This document shows positions 53,941-64,000 of a DNA stretch of 64,000 nt, one piece after another; within the stretch, counting starts at the first letter, position 1, and each line of letters opens with the position of its first letter. Position numbers and translations under genes: made by a program. Location of the stretch: the NCBI GenBank assembly GCA_016648135.1, contig JADDOH010011106.1, positions 56,516-120,515 on the forward strand, given 5' to 3'. This stretch comes from Agrypnia vestita. Lineage: Eukaryota > Arthropoda > Insecta > Trichoptera > Phryganeidae. The notes below the pieces were generated by a model that was not told where the DNA came from, searched no databases, and saw only the letters and a list, made by a program, of their open reading frames with translations.

Positions 53941-54800
53941 GAAATATTTATCACCAAAGGACACAATTTTAATTCACACTATTTCTCACTAATCACCCGT
54001 ACTCTTTATACTCCAGAGTATTTTCACGTCTGTGATTGAAATTATTAATTATTAAACTGAATCGCCGCTAGTCGCTATGTCTGTGGTTTCGGCAAAACTT
54101 AGCAACAGGAACGTTGTTTGGAGCGTTCTTTCTGCGTAATTTATAACCAATCGAATTTCAGAAACTTCTGAAATATTTATTTTATTCTTATTTCTTTCTC
54201 GCAGAATATTCCAGTCCGCCCGGAGCCTTCGACTATGTGCAATTCTCCTTGATATTTAGAATCTCTGACAATATCTTTGTTCGAGCAAGTATCCTTTGTA
54301 GTCTATGATCTTGGGCGGTCTATATTTTGTTACAGAATCGTAGCTATGAGAGGCAAATGAAACACTTTAAAATAATTTTAAAAATATGAATTACACAGTC
54401 ACTGGATAAGAATTTAATCAATTCACCCTTCTTAAATTCACACTAAATTTTCTATAACATTAATTCAACTAAATTGCACTTTTTATCACTTCTGAATAAC
54501 TTTTCTCTCATTTACTGATGCACGTTATTTGAATCTTTAGGTTCGCACTACAAAACTTCTCGCTTACCGGTGTATACTTTCTTAATTTACTATCGCTGGA
54601 AACACACACGCCCTAGCAACACACGCCCCACGATTTCGATTTCTATGGTGATACCCCACTGTCCACTCGCAACGTCACCTTCTCGATGTTTCCAGAACTT
54701 ACGAGGATAGCCCAGTCGATTCCAGATTCGCCCGTTTGAGATATTTCGAAAGTTTTTAATTCTGTATGATTCTACCATCTCCGGACATTATCAATGGACA
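53941..54800. other. possible LTR-derived sequence
   Basis: TGTTACAGAATCGTAGCTA and GAGAGGCAAATGAAACAC at 54331-54370 resemble the start of the LTR-like sequences at 40252 and 45586. 53990-54270 shares short words with 12840-13200. No complete LTR boundaries. Confidence 0.2.
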
Positions 54801-55991
54801 CGTAGTTCTCTGTGTGTGTCAAAGTTGCTACAAAGCCATAAAAACTCACCCCGGAACGAACTGACACAAAAGATATCGGATATATATTAATTTGTGCATG
54901 TCATACATGTGAGTTTGTGAAGAACCGAAGGTAGATGTTACAGCGTCACATTTACACCATATGTTACACCTGGAGAAATCATATTTTCGATTTCAAATTT
55001 CCCTCTGAAAAGCCCAGAATCGAGAGTTTTATCAAGGTTCGCCCAACAAGTAGTTTATAAAAATCGTCATTTTTATCATGACTAACCTTATGCACTGTTA
55101 TTTAGATTCCTGTATTTTCATTTAAGTCTTTGGTAGGTTGTCGAAGATTTCGAAACTTTGTGGATTGGCGGTAGTTATGACAGTGATTGGGTACCCACCA
55201 CTTTCCCAGAACCGTTTTATGAGCTTACGCTGACATATCGGTCCTTCTCATGAGTCGCCTAATTGACAGTTTTTTACTATAATAGCTATCTCCATGCTGG
55301 ACCGTGTATAGGGCGGCCCAGCAGGGAGATGCAAGCAAAGCCCAATCACTATCCCACTCTCGCAGAAATAAAATCTTTGTTAGTATATTCAATTCAGTTA
55401 CATGGTAATAAAGATATATAAGATACAAAGATTTATGCATACAGGTTACAAAGGACATGGATACAGTACAAGAGCAAGAGAGACAATACTAAGACTCACA
55501 CATATAGATTCAAGGCAGTTATGACAGTAAATAGTACGCTCAAATAATAGTTAACAGCTATACGGAGACTTCAAAGGCAAGCCAGCTGTCCAGTATAAAT
55601 TCAAAAAGCCCGCACACAGAAGAGACAATGCAAAAACACATTGGGTCCTCCGATTTGCCAGAAACTCGGTACTCCTCTGTTATGGACTGTATGAATAATG
55701 ATGGTTGCCATCTCCACCCTGATGATAATTCACTCTCACAAATGAATACGAGATAGCGGCGAGTCAATCAATCGAAACGAATTTGCGGTTTGAACAGGAG
55801 AGGGCGTAGATCGTTCAAAGACAGGTGTTTATATACGTTGCAAGCAGCGATGGCGGTCGAATTTGAACTGAAGTCCGGCTTTGGTCGGCTGGCGCATCGG
55901 AGTATGTACCATGCAGAGAATTTGCCTATCTCTCCCATGAACAAGCGTTCGAATATATATTATAAAATATATAGATACTGGCGATACCACT
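54801..55991. other. unassigned, moderately GC sequence
   Basis: Several open frames (55225-55458 and 55558-55767 minus, 55790-56044 plus) have no recognisable motifs. May be LTR or gag remnants; I cannot support a call. Confidence 0.3.
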
Positions 55992-56581
55992 TTGCACATA
56001 AACAATCTTGTGAAGTGTTTTTGTTTTCCTTACGTATATTTTGAAAGGGTTACAGTAATTTTTGAAACTAAATTATCATTCATTCTCCACATTGACTTGA
56101 TAACTAATAAAGGTCTTAAAATGTTGGGATTTGTTTTAAGAACTGCACAAAACTTTACAGACCTGCGCACTTATAAAGTCTCTACACTTCTCTTGTCAGA
56201 CCTCAGGTTGAATATAACTCGATCATTTGGTCGCTCATTCAACAGCAGTTGAACGAATCCAAAAAAAAATTCTTAACATTTATTAATTACAAATTGACAC
56301 ACCTAATTTTTCTTTATAGGATCATAAACAGCATGATTGATTGCCCCCAGATTGTTAGTCTGATCGACTTATATGGCCCATTGAGATCATCAAGACACAG
56401 TGCATTATTCGATTATAGTGGAAATATCAGAACTAATGCATTAGCAAACTCTGTAATTCCCAGATTACACTCATTAGGGAATGAACATGCAGAGGCGGCT
56501 GACATTTTTGCTGATAATGTAACTGTGTTTAGGACAAAGCTGATACAATTCTTTACATCTCAACGAAATGGAAATCGATAA
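55992..56581 (+). pseudogene. LINE reverse-transcriptase C-terminal part, two frames
   Basis: First frame: FETKLSFILHIDLITNKGLK, MLGFVLRTAQNFTDLRTYK. Second frame, 56249 on: LTHLIFLYRIINSMIDCPQI, VPL/LYGPLRSSRHSALFDYS and NSVIPRLHSLGNEHAEAADI to a stop at 56581. The order matches the thumb and C-terminal part of the element at 58690-59114. A gap around 56230-56280 lost the IExVQ segment partly. Confidence 0.7.
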
Positions 56582-56864
56582 TCAATGATGATATTTCGTG
56601 CAGTACCCTAGAGTGTTGCTGAGCAAAATTTTAATTGAATAACATTTAATATAATTCACATTTATCTCGCGAAGAGAGGAGGTGTTATTTCAAAAACAAT
56701 AGAAGAAAAAAATAGTAAACACCTACATTTAATGAGACAAAATAATATAAAATACCACCCACATTTTTGGACCCCATGTTCTTTAAATAATTTATTTTCG
56801 ATTTGATGATGAATTTGATGATTGATGATGATGACGCCGCTGATGATGACGATGATGACGCCGC
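56582..56864. other. spacer with GATGATGAC repeats
   Basis: 56800-56860 is (GAT)n-rich with ATGACGCCGC repeated twice. Confidence 0.4.
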
Positions 56865-56933
56865 CATTTATACGTAAAGGCATATTGCATCGATACAGGC
56901 TGTATCGCTGCAATATGCCTTTACGTATAAATG
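56865..56933. repeat. 69-nt near-perfect hairpin
   Basis: Outer arms 56865-56889 and 56909-56933 (25 bp) are exact reverse complements; inner arms CGATACAG/CTGTATCG continue after one mismatch around a single G. The transcript would fold on either strand. Could be a tiny fold-back element or a small-RNA precursor. Confidence 0.8.
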
Positions 56934-57204
56934 AAATACCCCTGTCCCCTGTCATATTCATGTTTTCAATCTGCAGAACACTTGCGTTGGTGATTAGTCT
57001 ACGACAGGCGCTTTGATAATACTATGGTGATCACAGTCCATTATTAAAATGGGCATTTATGTAAGCAGGCCGACCGTTTAGAGGCCAGGAGCGAGAAGTA
57101 CGACTCCGTGCTGCTTGCACCATCTTTTTTCTCACTCTTCTGTCCTAGTAAATGTAGTTTACCTTGTTTCTTTAATTAATTCACAAGTAATCCAATAAGT
57201 TCAC
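56934..57204. other. spacer
   Basis: 57070-57130 is CG-richer; no family recognised. Confidence 0.3.
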
Positions 57205-57420
57205 TATAAAAGACGGTGAGTAATATTTCTTATTTATTTATTATTATTTTATTTTTATTTAAGTTTACGTAATATTTTACACGTATGATACACATTATTT
57301 AATTTTGTCAATTTTTTACAGTCTTATGAACTTGTGTATGGAACAGGAGAATGGAACAGAGAGAAAGAAGAGGAAATGGAAGAGAATGTCATAAGTATGG
57401 TAGATAACTGTATTTTTTAA
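57205..57420 (+). other. candidate 106-bp intron followed by short ORF
   Basis: ACG|GTGAGTAA at 57216 is a good donor, and a pyrimidine-rich TTTTTTACAG ends at 57321. The downstream sequence is purine-rich and open in two frames: 33 codons SYELVYGTGEWNREKEEEME to 57420, or ATG at 57326 giving 22 codons with a basic ERKKRKWKRM end. CACTATAAAAGACG just before the donor also looks like a TATA box, so the two readings compete. Confidence 0.2.
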
Positions 57421-57423
57421 AAA

Positions 57424-57686
57424 CATATCGTCGCTCTATATATAATTAAGCCTATGTGCCGTTTAACACATTCTCAGATGAATGAACCAATTTGTCAATA
57501 TTACATATAAATAATAGATATACTAAAAAAACATTGCCGTTCATCTAGCAAGTCTGCCTAGTAATTATTTAAAATATTTTTTATAAATCTAGTTTGTGCA
57601 ATTATTTTTGAAAACAGTTTCATTCGTTTATTTCAGAATGTACTAAAACGGCACATAGGCTTAATTATATATACAGCGACGATATG
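57424..57686. mobile_element. MITE-like element with 66-bp inverted repeats
   Basis: CATATCGTCGCT at the left and AGCGACGATATG at the right; the match includes AATTAAGCCTATGTGCCGTT and continues through CATTC/GAATG. The TSD is uncertain. No coding. Confidence 0.75.
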
Positions 57687-58574
57687 ACATATAGGTACAT
57701 GCAAAGAAATATATTATGTGGAAATATTTACAGATAATGTTTAGTTTATATTACAATATTCAAAAATAATCATACTTAGATTAATATCACAATCCAATCT
57801 CTCTATTGTTCAATGATTTTACGCACTTTTTGAACATTGTATAATGTTGTATAGTTCTAATTCTAGAAAGATTCTGAAAGTGAGGTAGGAAGTCTTCTTA
57901 AACACTATTAAATTGGTAATTTTCAATCCACCAATCAACTAAAAGAACTGTCCAAACTACTTATTTTAATTTTAGGAGAGTGTTAAAAAGTTTTATGAAT
58001 AGACAATTAATTAGACATGGAAACTGTGGAAAGAGAGTTAATTGAAATGACAATGTTTGAATTGACAATTTTCCCGTCAATTGAGTGCCGTGTTACTGAG
58101 TAATAGTCAATTTTGAAACAATGGGACATTTGTAGGGATAAATTATTTGAATGTATTTGTTCATACAAATGAGTTTGGGATAATGGTTCCTGAAATCTAT
58201 GGAGAGAAATTTCCATGCCGATAGATCCAGGCTCACCCATGTCCTAGAATTTATTAAAAACTTTTTAAATAGAGGTAAATCCTGCATGAAAAGGGAAATA
58301 GCATTTAATTTAGTATTTCACAACCCTTTTAGTATGGAGCAGAGTTTTATCGAACCCTTCACTAGAGAGTTGGTTTTAAAATCGATTACATCATGCGGGG
58401 TTGATTTAAACCCCATATATTTATAACATTTTTTTTGCATTAGAAATTAAGTCTGATTATATCTCTGTAATTCTCTTTAGCACTATATGCAAAAAATACA
58501 CAGACACTTAGAAAAGAGGAAAATATTTACTTTTATTATTATTTATATATTAGCACTTACAAAATTTCACAAGG
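57687..58574. other. AT-rich spacer
   Basis: The 75-codon frame 58199-58426 has no recognised motif. Confidence 0.3.
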
Positions 58575-59114
58575 CAAAAAAATCATATTGTTGTGCCTAA
58601 CATAAAAACCTCTTTTGGACAAAGGCACATTAATTTCATTGCCTCTCGTATCCTTAATAATTTAACTGACGAAATGAAAGCAACTAACTGTAAATATCAG
58701 CCCGTTCACTCCAATAATATTGAGCGAGTGCAGCACAAATTTTTGAGAGTTGTTAATTTTAAATTACACATACCAATAATGGACATAAATTATAATTTTC
58801 TACTGTCTCTAATTAAACTAAATAGATTATCTGATAGAAGGAAAATTGCTGACCTCGTATTACTGTATAAAATCGTAAATAATTATTACAACAGTTCAGA
58901 ACTAACGCAGCTAATTTTTTATCACATCCCTTCCAGGAGCACTAGACAAAGTATATCGTTTCATTGTGACAATGTTAGAGTAAATTATCTCTATAGCTCA
59001 CCTATTAGAAGGCTCCATAGGTTAGGAAACGAGTATGGCTACCTATCGGATGTTTTTTCGGAAACACTAGCCGCCTACAAGAAAGCTCTTCTGGACGAAT
59101 TCGGTCGTTTATAA
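58575..59114 (+). pseudogene. chimeric open frame of two LINE C-termini
   Basis: 173 codons open from 58593. Residues 1-30 (KTSFGQRHINFIASRILNNL) match the last residues of one LINE type (TSFGxRxxxFxxxxxWNxLP). From about residue 35 (YQPVHSNNIERVQHKFLRVV) the frame is the middle of another LINE C-terminal region, continuing LSDRRKIADLVLLYKIVNN, SRSTRQSISF, SSPIRRLHRLGNEYG. The fusion lies near 58690. The second part is the same family as 55992-56581 but less decayed. Confidence 0.65.
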
Positions 59115-59545
59115 TTGGTTATTGATGTCATGTCTATCTCTTGTTTTTAGATTTTTGAATTTTACATTTCATTTTATTTTACTGTCATTTTTATTGCTTC
59201 TTGATTTTTAGATTTGATTTGTTTACAATTATTTCATTTTGTTGTAATTTTGTTGCTTCTTGAATTTCAGATATAATTATTTTAATTTGTTGTAGTTTTA
59301 TTGATTGTTGACATTCATATTTGATTTGATAACTATTATTTCATTTGATGTAATTTTGTTATACTTTATGTTAAGTAATGTTTTATTTTTCTTTATATAT
59401 CACTTTATTAATTGTTTTTGATAGAATTATACTTTTTTTTATTATTACCTATCAATCTAAACATGTTTATATATATATTGTTTCTTTAATGGTACGTTGT
59501 ACCGTGTATTAATTAAATAGATAAATAAATAAATTTCAAATAAAA
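59115..59545 (+). mobile_element. 3' UTR of the LINE at 58690
   Basis: T-rich, with a three-fold imperfect repeat (TTGCTTCTTGATTTTTAGAT-like words near 59195, 59250 and 59300) and an ATAAATAAATAAATTTC tail at 59520-59540. Confidence 0.5.
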
Positions 59546-59754
59546 AAATTCCGAAAGAAAGTATGCTGAGAATGTGATCCACACATGATCCAATATTTTA
59601 TATTCTTTACTTTTTTGTATTATAGCTCTTTTTACTATATTGTATAATTTTATCCTATATTTTATATTTCTTTATTTTTTCATATATTATTATTTTCTAT
59701 TGTTGTATTTAGTATGGTATTATTATATTTTTAATATATTTAATTATAAATTAT

Positions 59755-59850
59755 AACTTCGGAGAATAGGTTTAACCTATTGGGGCGTTATAAGCTTATA
59801 GAAAAAAGTGTATTTGTAATTGTGATAATTTAAATAAATAAATTAAAAAC
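59755..59850 (+). mobile_element. LINE 3' end with stem-loop, second family copy
   Basis: AGGTTTAACCTATTGGGGCG, TTATAAGCTTATA and TGTGATAATTTAAATAAATA match 2740-2835. Confidence 0.6.
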
Positions 59851-60268
59851 TTCCTCTAAGAACAAGAGCATGCATACATAATTTACGTTGGTAATACTGT
59901 CATTTTATTTACAATTCTTAATTAATTTATCATTTTCAATAAATTAAACAAATAGAAATTTATCTTCCTAAACGGTTTTAAAAAAATTCAATAACTTTAT
60001 TTTAAAAAAAAACACATATACTGACTGCTTGCCACCAGTACACACAAATATCTTTAAAAAAAATACAAATATTTCTAACGGTCTTCTATTTTATTTTAGT
60101 TTTAAAAAAATAGACCGTCAACAGGTCGATATTGACCCTGCCAGATGGTCCTATAGTCTTAATGGTTGTTTATAAATTTTAATCATATGGGACATTTAAA
60201 TAACGAGGGTGTGGCAAAGAAAATATTCAAGGCAAGTGTAAAAAGTACCTGGATCTGAGGGTGTCCAC
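59851..60268. other. spacer with small LINE remnant
   Basis: 60108-60150 (ACCGTCAACAGGTCGATATT, GACCCTGCCAGATGG) resembles LINE C-terminal codons at 18840-18890. Otherwise AT-rich. Confidence 0.35.
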
Positions 60269-60928
60269 TAGGGAATGCAATCTCGGTATACTGAGATGTC
60301 GCACCAATTTTTCAATATCAATCTTGCAACAAAATTTTTGCGAGGTCTCGCGAGATCTTCGAGATGAAGATTAATTATTTTACTACTTTTTTTGCTGAAG
60401 AGGAACATGCGATCTTACTTTGATTAGAAAAGCGTTTGAGCTGGTAAAACTGGCCTTCATCGTTTTGTATCGCCGAGACCCGGACCTAATGACTGAAGAA
60501 CATGCTTTGCGTTTTATGATCCGGAAATTAGAAGACCTCAAAACGACACCAACAATAAAATTTAATTAAATCGTTGAGAAAATAGCCTCTCACAGACGCA
60601 ACAATCAATTATCCGTGATTGCTTTTGCAAATCAAAAATATAAATATGTTGATGATAATTATAATGTTTTGCTTATTTTTTGATTATTTTTTAAAAATAA
60701 CTTTAGTTACCTTTTGAAATACAGTGATACTAAATTTATTCTCCATTTTATTTTTGTTTATAACAAAAAGTAAGTCTCATTTTATTATTACCTATAAAAA
60801 TTTAAAAAAATAGAAAAATTTTATTGATTGTCTGCGAAATCTCGCCAATACTGAGATCTCGCGAGATTTATATTATTGATCTCCTGAGATCCCGACTTGG
60901 CTAAAATCACTCGAGATCGCATTCCCTA
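60269..60928. mobile_element. hAT-like element with TAGGGAATGC ends
   Basis: TAGGGAATGCAATCTCG and CGAGATCGCATTCCCTA inverted ends; flanking GTGTCCAC and GTGTTCAT (two mismatches). Subterminal GCGAGATCT/GAGATCTCGCGAG words. Central frame pieces (MTEEHALRFMIRKLEDLK, EKIASHRRNNQLSVIAF) could be a fragment of hAT transposase near its conserved RRxxxLSxLLxFL region, but this is weak. Confidence 0.65.
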
Positions 60929-61822
60929 GTGTTCATGATGAGGAAGACCAAAGACACACAATAGTATTCCATTATCACTGCATAGTCCTGAGGAGAAACG
61001 GCGTATTAATTAGTCATTAAATTTATTTTAATTTTTATTAATTTTTCATCCCTTTAGTGTTATATCTCCACTGATAGATTAAATATTATTTTTATTTAAA
61101 TTCAGCCGTTAAATCGGTGGTTTAGAATCTTGTAGGGTAATGCAGGGTTAAGAAAAGCTTCGTATTTTATCTGCCAAATAAAAGAAAAGATTTTAGTACA
61201 TTTAAACAACCCTGGGTGGGTTAGGCCCTAAATGAAGAATTATTACGGAGAAAGACCTTTTTCGTTTCACGCCTTATTTATCATCATTATTTGTTCGCCC
61301 TTCTATGGACAGAGAACTCTTTATGACAGAATTCTAAAGAAACGAACCCCGCTTTAAAATCGTATCACAAATAAAGTACACCCTTTGTTACCTAGCTTAC
61401 TTTTAAATATAAAATAGAGTTCAAATGGAATATTTGAATTAGTTGTGTATTTTACCAAACATTAATTCTCCTTTTGGAAATGGACGTGCTTTTTAGAAAA
61501 GCTCTGCACACTTTATGGTGTAGTATTTAAAATACGCACACCCGTATTATACGCTCTTCTGTTGGAGTACAAATCTTTTATACCCTCTAAAAACTCTTCT
61601 TTGTCTTTTAATCGGGGGTATTGTACACAAGACACATCAAGGCTCTAAAAAGACTACAAAACGTAATCCCCAACTTCACTTCTGCGCCGGCCAATGGTAC
61701 ACGTACTGATTCTGATCGTGTTGAGCTTATCGCGTACTTATGCTTATCACTCATTTAGGTGTGGTATATGATGTGACAATACCATACTGGAGCCATCTTT
61801 CACATCCAAGAATTACCTTAAA
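60929..61822. other. spacer
   Basis: 60940-61010 may continue the LINE tail seen at 49530 (CTGAGGAGAAACGGCGTA). 61640-61740 includes HIKALKRLQNVIPNF-like codons, possibly another LINE fragment. No host gene. Confidence 0.3.
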
Positions 61823-61894
61823 GACCCTTCTCAGGGTCTCCAACTTGTCGCAGCGTGTCCAACATAAAAGTAAAGGCCCTTTTCAGGGCCACCA
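61823..61894 (+). terminator. two histone-type 3' stem-loops in tandem
   Basis: The second, GGCCCTTTTCAGGGCC (61875-61890), fits the replication-dependent histone mRNA consensus GGYYYUUYUNARRRCC at every position and is flanked by AAA and ACCA as in histone genes. The first, GACCCTTCTCAGGGTC (61823-61838), fits except for an A that keeps pairing with a compensating T. No histone coding sequence is visible on either strand upstream. It may be a 3' fragment of a histone gene copy. Confidence 0.5.
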
Positions 61895-63554
61895 AAAAAA
61901 ATTTTTTTGGGTTGCTCACGTGTGGAATAATACGCATGGTCCTCAAATACAAACTGTGTCTAAACGTTGAAAAATTATTACTTAGGTAGGTATGTAATAT
62001 AATATGGCGGATCAATCATGAAACATTAAATATTTTACATGACATGACTATGTGCATGTAATGAAACACAAAATAAAAAATTAAATCGTGCTTATCTCAC
62101 CAAATTACTTATTGTAGAGAAAGGAACACAAAAACCATAAACATAATTGAAAAATGCTGTCAATCTTCAGTTTGCTGACGACATATTTGCGAAATTTGCT
62201 GAAATGCTCTAAGCCATTTGATCTCAGCTCCGCTTGCAACAAATTGGATCATTGGTAAAACCAAAGTGAAGACAAGCCATGAAAACCTTCGAGCGAATAG
62301 TATTGGCGCAAAGCCAATTGAACCTGCTGACTTTTGGATAAGTCATCATATTCAACAGAGATGAACAGTTTTATTATAAGTGTATTGAATAATAATAATT
62401 TTTATTGACAACCTCGAAAAACTTCAAAACTTCCAAATAAAAAATACATTTCTTGAATGCTTAGATCTGTACGCCCTTTTAAATATAAAGGCAGCAATTT
62501 GTAAGAAATCACAATATAAGTTAAGTATGAGGTAATTTTCTGTAAGAACTTGTAAACCATTTGACAAAAGCAAATCTTGCTGCTGGGCCCTGAGGGCGGC
62601 TGTCTGCGTGGCTACTTCTATTTGCTTGCTGCCTGACAGTGTGGTCGGCTATGGTGACCGCTTCGCGGCTGGTAGTGAACGCTGCGCGATCGGCCATTAG
62701 CATCTACCATCGGATGGTAGGTGCCGATGGCCGGCCCAACAATTTTTTTTTCGTATTTCTCAAAACAAAACAATCACATTTTACAAATGATATTCTAGCA
62801 CTAAATTTAAAGAAAGATCTATCAAATACAATTTTTATGTAAAACAATAATGGAAAGTCGCCGAAAGTCGATGTACTGATTTTGCATTTTTGATTTTCGG
62901 GGACAACTTTCCTAAAATGACATATTTGTCCTTTATGACGTGTCCTCAAATTATGAATACTCTGGAAAATATTTAAAAAAATAAAGATAAACGATGTCCG
63001 AAAAACGACATTCCAACCTGAAAGACATGAATGTGTTATTTTTACCAAGATATCATAGATAATTTATGTACTGCACGCTTTTCCATAATATAAATTCTTC
63101 AACTTGATTCAAACTGGAATATAACATTTTTCAAATTAAAAGTAGCTTTCTAAAGCGATAAACAGTGTAAAGAGGAAACATAAATATTTCCACATTTCTT
63201 CCAGTGTTTGACTTAAGTGACAGCTAAATTGATCAAAGAAGATTAGGCGTTTGGTGAGATTCATGGACATTTTTAAAACACTTGAAGCTACGTATATTAT
63301 AAATTAGTAAACGTGTATAAATATTAAATACATTATTTTTATAAGTGCACATCAAGCAATCTGTATTTTTCGCTACTTTATACGATTTCGTCATTTATTT
63401 TTTTAAGCTGGCAATGGAAATACCAACAATACTTACACCAGTTGTAGCGCATTCATATTATAAGATTTTAGTGCGAAAAACATCATAGTGTTTTTGAGAT
63501 TTTCACTAAAGCTGTTTTAATTCTAAGCAATAAGACAGTATACTTTAATTAATA
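61895..63554. other. spacer
   Basis: No gene is visible. 62570-62740 is CG-richer and has the small hairpin CTACCATCGGATGGTAG at 62703-62719. Confidence 0.35.
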
Positions 63555-64000
63555 ACGGTATATTTTAAGTAACATTATTAAAAACCTATATTGGAACCAG
63601 GAAGCTGTCATCAAGTTGGAAACTAGCTCAACAAAGTCTATACCAATCAAACGTGGAGTTCGACAAGGGTGTATATTGTCACCTATGTTATTCAATTTAT
63701 ACTCCGATCTAGTATTCAAGGAGGCTTTGCATGACATAGAACTGGGGGTCAAGGTTAACGGTGTACACGTCAATAATATCAGGTATGCGGATGATACAGT
63801 CATTCTGGCAGATAGTATGGAAGACTTACAAACACTCGTAAACAGAATTAATGAGGCTGGTGTGAGACTGGGTCTTAACATGAACGTGAGTAAAACAAAG
63901 TTCATGGTGTTTAGTAGGCAAGATCACACGGGAGCACGCCTCACATTGAATGGGGCTGGTATAGAGAGAGTGACAAAGTTTAAATACCTTGGAAGTATCC
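63555..64000 (+). CDS. LINE reverse transcriptase, open to the window edge
   Basis: A plus-strand frame runs from 63555 without stops to the end of the window. It reads IIKNLYWNQEAVIKLETSS, RGVRQGCILSPMLFNLYSDL, VNNIRYADDTVILADSMED (catalytic YADD), GLNMNVSKTKFMVFSR, then IERVTKFKYLGSI. It is about 65 percent like 53427-53940 by eye, and is the only RT fragment here with no stop or frameshift. TAA TAA lies just upstream and there is no ATG at the start, so it is 5' truncated or interrupted. The open minus-strand frame over the same bases is its shadow. Confidence 0.85.

Noticed and set aside
56685..57016. Open frames on both strands around 56865-56933
   Set aside because: They mirror each other because the DNA is palindromic; not independent proteins.
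63549..63905. 118-codon minus-strand open frame
   Set aside because: Exact antisense shadow of the RT frame 63555-64000, which has clear VRQGC and YADD motifs.

Overview
This window looks like AT-rich arthropod (probably insect) nuclear DNA that is mostly repeats. I see no operons, rRNA, functional tRNA genes or CRISPR, and no complete host protein gene. The assignment to an animal rests on mariner transposases, insect-type non-LTR retrotransposon (LINE) 3' ends with (GAT)n, (GAA)n and (ATT)n tails, hAT elements with 8-bp target duplications, Helitron-type ends, Penelope-like element (PLE) repeats with hammerhead-ribozyme motifs, and tRNA-derived SINE heads. The species cannot be named from sequence alone.

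Layout. 1-9 kb: decayed LINE ends, one non-autonomous Helitron (2050-2513), several PLE/hammerhead remnants, a composite head-to-head PLE (5533-6890) with a LINE nested in it, and a tRNA-like inverted repeat (7342-7530). 9-19 kb: four minus-strand LINE C-termini, a 543-bp near-palindromic element (10211-10753), a GC-rich unassigned block, an 89-bp perfect duplication, a PLE palindrome and two tRNA-like SINE heads. 19-28 kb: a hAT with a perfect 8-bp duplication (19376-20297), two same-subfamily mariners (20400-21513 plus; 26619-27433 minus) damaged in different places, the clearest hammerhead motif (22147-22193) and several Helitrons. 28-33 kb: the only convincing host-gene trace, a CpG-dense block with a Kozak-context ATG and splice donor on the minus strand (29252-29290), then Helitron, LINE and a 1.25-kb long inverted repeat. 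33-49 kb: a hAT with a nested LINE, a third mariner broken by a LINE with a target duplication, LTR-like sequences, a second tRNA-like inverted repeat and a palindromic PLE repeat with hammerheads in both arms. 49-64 kb: two more hATs, a Helitron with a 130-bp tandem repeat, LINE reverse-transcriptase fragments, a 69-nt near-perfect hairpin, a candidate short intron, two histone-type 3' stem-loops, and an RT reading frame running off the right edge.

How it fits together. Most of the sequence can be read as layers of insertion: LINE in PLE, LINE in mariner, LINE in hAT, Helitron beside LINE tail. The strongest theme is RNA-level: at least ten hammerhead-like motifs from several PLE subfamilies, nearly all with a short palindromic stem III, which is the architecture expected of ribozymes that cleave as dimers. 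A second theme is a compact Helitron family of at least six copies with exact A|TC ... hairpin ... CTAG|T ends. Many spacer stretches show no recognisable feature and are listed as such.
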